The notes beneath the pieces are model-generated. The model was not told where the DNA came from. It made no database searches and saw nothing but the letters and a program-made list of their open reading frames with translations. Shown one piece after another: positions 11,174-13,079 of a DNA stretch of 13,079 nt; the first letter of the stretch is position 1, and each line of letters begins with the position of its first letter. The translations under genes and the position numbers were made by a program. The DNA comes from Bacteroidales bacterium (GTDB lineage: Bacteria > Bacteroidota > Bacteroidia > Bacteroidales > Muribaculaceae). Location of the stretch: contig SFJG01000057.1 of NCBI GenBank assembly GCA_004555955.1, positions 1 through 13,079 of the forward strand, given 5' to 3'.

Positions 11174-13079
11174 ATGAAAATCTTAAGACAATTAACGGCG
11201 GTAGCGATGCTGCTTGTAGCGGTTGCGTTGCAAGGGCAAACTCGCGAGTATACGTTGACAATCAACGTTACGGCGGCTACCGGCGAAAGCCTCGAAGGCA
11301 CGACTTTCTCGCTCAAACAAACCGATTATTCTATGAGTTACAGCGCAAGTGAGACAAAACTCAATGCATCAGGCACTTGCGTGATAAAAGTGTATGGCGG
11401 CAACCACGAACTTGTTATCAAAAAAGAGGGATTGAACACCTACGAAGAGACGTTCAACGTTGCCGGCGACGTGACGAAAAACATAACGCTGACCGAAGCG
11501 GTTCGCGAGCCGTTTTCGCTCGATGCGACAATCATTCACGACGCCTACACGGGGCGCGACGATGCCGTGTTGACGTGGAATAAGGAAAAACCGGCATTTT
11601 TCGACGATTTCGAGAGTTATCCCGACTGGTCGATAAAGTTCGGCGACTGGACCGGCATCGACGGCGACCGTCAGGCAGCGGCAGCATTGCTTGGCAGCTA
11701 CATGAATCGCGGCACGCTTCAATATGCGCAAATCATCAACCCGATGACCGTCGACCCGACCTGGTGGTACGAGTACGAAGTGCTCCGCCCCTATAGCGGC
11801 CGTCAGTACGTCGGCTTTACGCGCACCGAAACCGGCGACGCCAACGACGATTGGCTGATTTCGCCGGCAATAACCGTCGGCGTCGACAACGTGGTACGCT
11901 TTATGGCAAAGGCTGCCGACAAATATCGCGAACGCTTCGAGGTGGGCATCACTCTCGTCGACGAGCCTACGTCGAAAGATTTTACAATCCTCTCGTCGGG
12001 CAACTACGAAACCGTGTCGTACGAGCAATGGGTGCCGAAAGTCTACGACCTGTCGGCATATTCCGGCAAGACAGTTAAAATAGGTATACATTATATAGGT
12101 GAAGCCAATCGCGGCGGAGCCTTTATGCTCATGGTCGACGACTTCTACGTCGGACAGCCTGACGGCATCGAAACGGCATCGCTTTCGCTTCTGCGTCGCG
12201 CCGGTGCGCGCACATCCACAGCGTCGCAACCGACGTTCGTTACCTACCTCGACGGCGTCGAAGCGGGTAGAACGTTGGAATGTAGTTATACGTTCGGCAA
12301 CTTGAGCGACGGAACGCACACTCTTGGCGTAAAAGCAGTCTATCAAACAACTGAAACATCGATAGTTACAACAACAATAGATGTCGATAAATCGAGCAGC
12401 ATCCCCGTTACCATCAGCGTGACTACCAACAACAGCGCGTCGGCTGACGGCATTTCGGTCGATTTGACTAACAAAGCGACCAGCGAAGAATATCATGCCG
12501 TGGTTGCCGAAGGTTATGCAAGTATCGTGTCGTTGCCCGCCGGCGACTATCTGCTGAACATTGCGGAGGAAGCCTACGAAACCGTAGAGCGCGAACTTGC
12601 CATTTCCGGCAGCGTGTTCGTCTTTGAAGTGCGCCTGAAGGAGCGACTGATAACGCCCTACAACTTGACAGCAGACGTGACTGTAAACGCCGAGTCGCCG
12701 GAACTCATCGACGTGCTTCTCTCGTGGAATCAAGACCTCGGCTTCGTCGACAGTTTCGAAACCTACGAAGATTTCTCGACAAAGTTCGGCGATTGGACCA
12801 CTTACGACCTCGACCAAATGCCCGTATATCCTATCGGACTTGGCTCGGCGGACAATATCGTAAGTTTCCCCGGTTCGGGAACAGCGACACAGCCCAAGCC
12901 GGCAGCACCGATGGTGTTTAATCCGAAAACGACGGTACCGTCGATGGCAGGCGACCAAGCCATCCTTGCGCCGACCGGCGACAAAACCGTTATCTTCTTC
13001 TCGCCGCAGCGCGCAGCCGCCGACAAGTGGCTCATCTCGCCCGCACAGGTGATTCGCGAAGGCTACGAATGGCACGTCA
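11174..13079 (+). CDS. Secreted choice-of-anchor-J protein, 3' end beyond the window
   Basis: An uninterrupted reading frame of 635 codons from ATG at 11174 to the right edge; the end is missing. Residues 1-21 are a signal peptide (MKILRQLTAVAMLLVAVALQ), cleaved before Gln22. Two tandem modules follow. Module 1 has a PEGA/regulatory-like beta domain (about 25-110), an Fn3-like strand set ending in AVLTWN, then an anchor-J domain starting FFDDFESY (142) with FGDW (156-159), DDWLISPAI (225-233) and VDDFYVG (321-327). Module 2 has a regulatory-like domain (about 415-490), VLLSWN, SFETYEDFSTKFGDW (527-541) and DKWLISPA (617-624), then is cut by the edge. The anchor-J fold is the one found in gingipain and haemagglutinin adhesin regions. 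A T9SS tail would be expected beyond the window. It is divergent from the 1126-residue gene and shares its domain type, so they likely form one surface-protein cluster. The minus-strand open frame over 11369-13075 is a shadow: it has no signal peptide and no known domain. Confidence 0.92.
   Translation, partial: MKILRQLTAVAMLLVAVALQGQTREYTLTINVTAATGESLEGTTFSLKQTDYSMSYSASETKLNASGTCVIKVYGGNHELVIKKEGLNTYEETFNVAGDVTKNITLTEAVREPFSLDATIIHDAYTGRDDAVLTWNKEKPAFFDDFESYPDWSIKFGDWTGIDGDRQAAAALLGSYMNRGTLQYAQIINPMTVDPTWWYEYEVLRPYSGRQYVGFTRTETGDANDDWLISPAITVGVDNVVRFMAKAADKYRERFEVGITLVDEPTSKDFTILSSGNYETVSYEQWVPKVYDLSAYSGKTVKIGIHYIGEANRGGAFMLMVDDFYVGQPDGIETASLSLLRRAGARTSTASQPTFVTYLDGVEAGRTLECSYTFGNLSDGTHTLGVKAVYQTTETSIVTTTIDVDKSSSIPVTISVTTNNSASADGISVDLTNKATSEEYHAVVAEGYASIVSLPAGDYLLNIAEEAYETVERELAISGSVFVFEVRLKERLITPYNLTADVTVNAESPELIDVLLSWNQDLGFVDSFETYEDFSTKFGDWTTYDLDQMPVYPIGLGSADNIVSFPGSGTATQPKPAAPMVFNPKTTVPSMAGDQAILAPTGDKTVIFFSPQRAAADKWLISPAQVIREGYEWHV

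Noticed and set aside
11369..13075. 568-codon minus-strand open frame
   Set aside because: It is antisense to the plus-strand surface gene, has no signal peptide or recognisable domain, and is rich in Arg/Cys/His/Val as expected of a shadow of a Thr/Asp/Ser-rich gene.

Overview
The window looks like chromosome of an anaerobic Bacteroidetes, most likely order Bacteroidales (a Bacteroides, Muribaculaceae or similar gut lineage). The reasons are a psd-pssA phospholipid operon followed by a DUF4834-like small membrane protein, giant secreted multi-domain proteins with type IX secretion (T9SS) C-terminal tails, matches to the phylum's TAnnTTTG -7 promoter box, and the lack of Shine-Dalgarno sequences before most genes. 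No mobile element, CRISPR array, tRNA or rRNA was seen.

Layout. Positions 1-811 carry no convincing long gene. They hold one possible 38-residue minus-strand ORF and, at about 379-555, a long set of nested inverted repeats that folds on paper into a rod with a central bubble. This is a candidate structured RNA with 6S-like architecture, and its strand is undetermined. Positions 812-2549 (minus) are a three-gene operon in the order psd, pssA, DUF4834-like. It makes phosphatidylethanolamine from CDP-diacylglycerol: PssA forms phosphatidylserine and Psd decarboxylates it. The psd stop and pssA start overlap as ATGA, and a TAnnTTTG box lies just upstream of psd.

Positions 2696-10941 (minus) hold two very large secreted surface proteins of 1592 and 1126 residues, built from choice-of-anchor-J-like beta-sandwiches, Ig-like and Fn3-like domains and carboxypeptidase-regulatory-like repeats. 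Each ends in a T9SS-type tail. A hairpin lies in the 86-base gap between them and a strong intrinsic terminator closes the pair. A divergent 232-base AT-rich promoter region (10942-11173) separates them from a third gene of the same kind, which runs off the right edge on the plus strand from 11174. That gene is the true reading of 11174-13079; a long antisense open frame over the same DNA is a shadow.

How they fit together: the left operon is housekeeping membrane-lipid synthesis. The right three-quarters is a cluster of secreted adhesin-like proteins probably exported by Sec and then T9SS to the cell surface. Their ligand cannot be read from the sequence. The most novel items for follow-up are the rod-like structure near 379-555, the palindromic GCAAATA elements on the promoter of the plus-strand gene, and the internal module duplications in the giant proteins.
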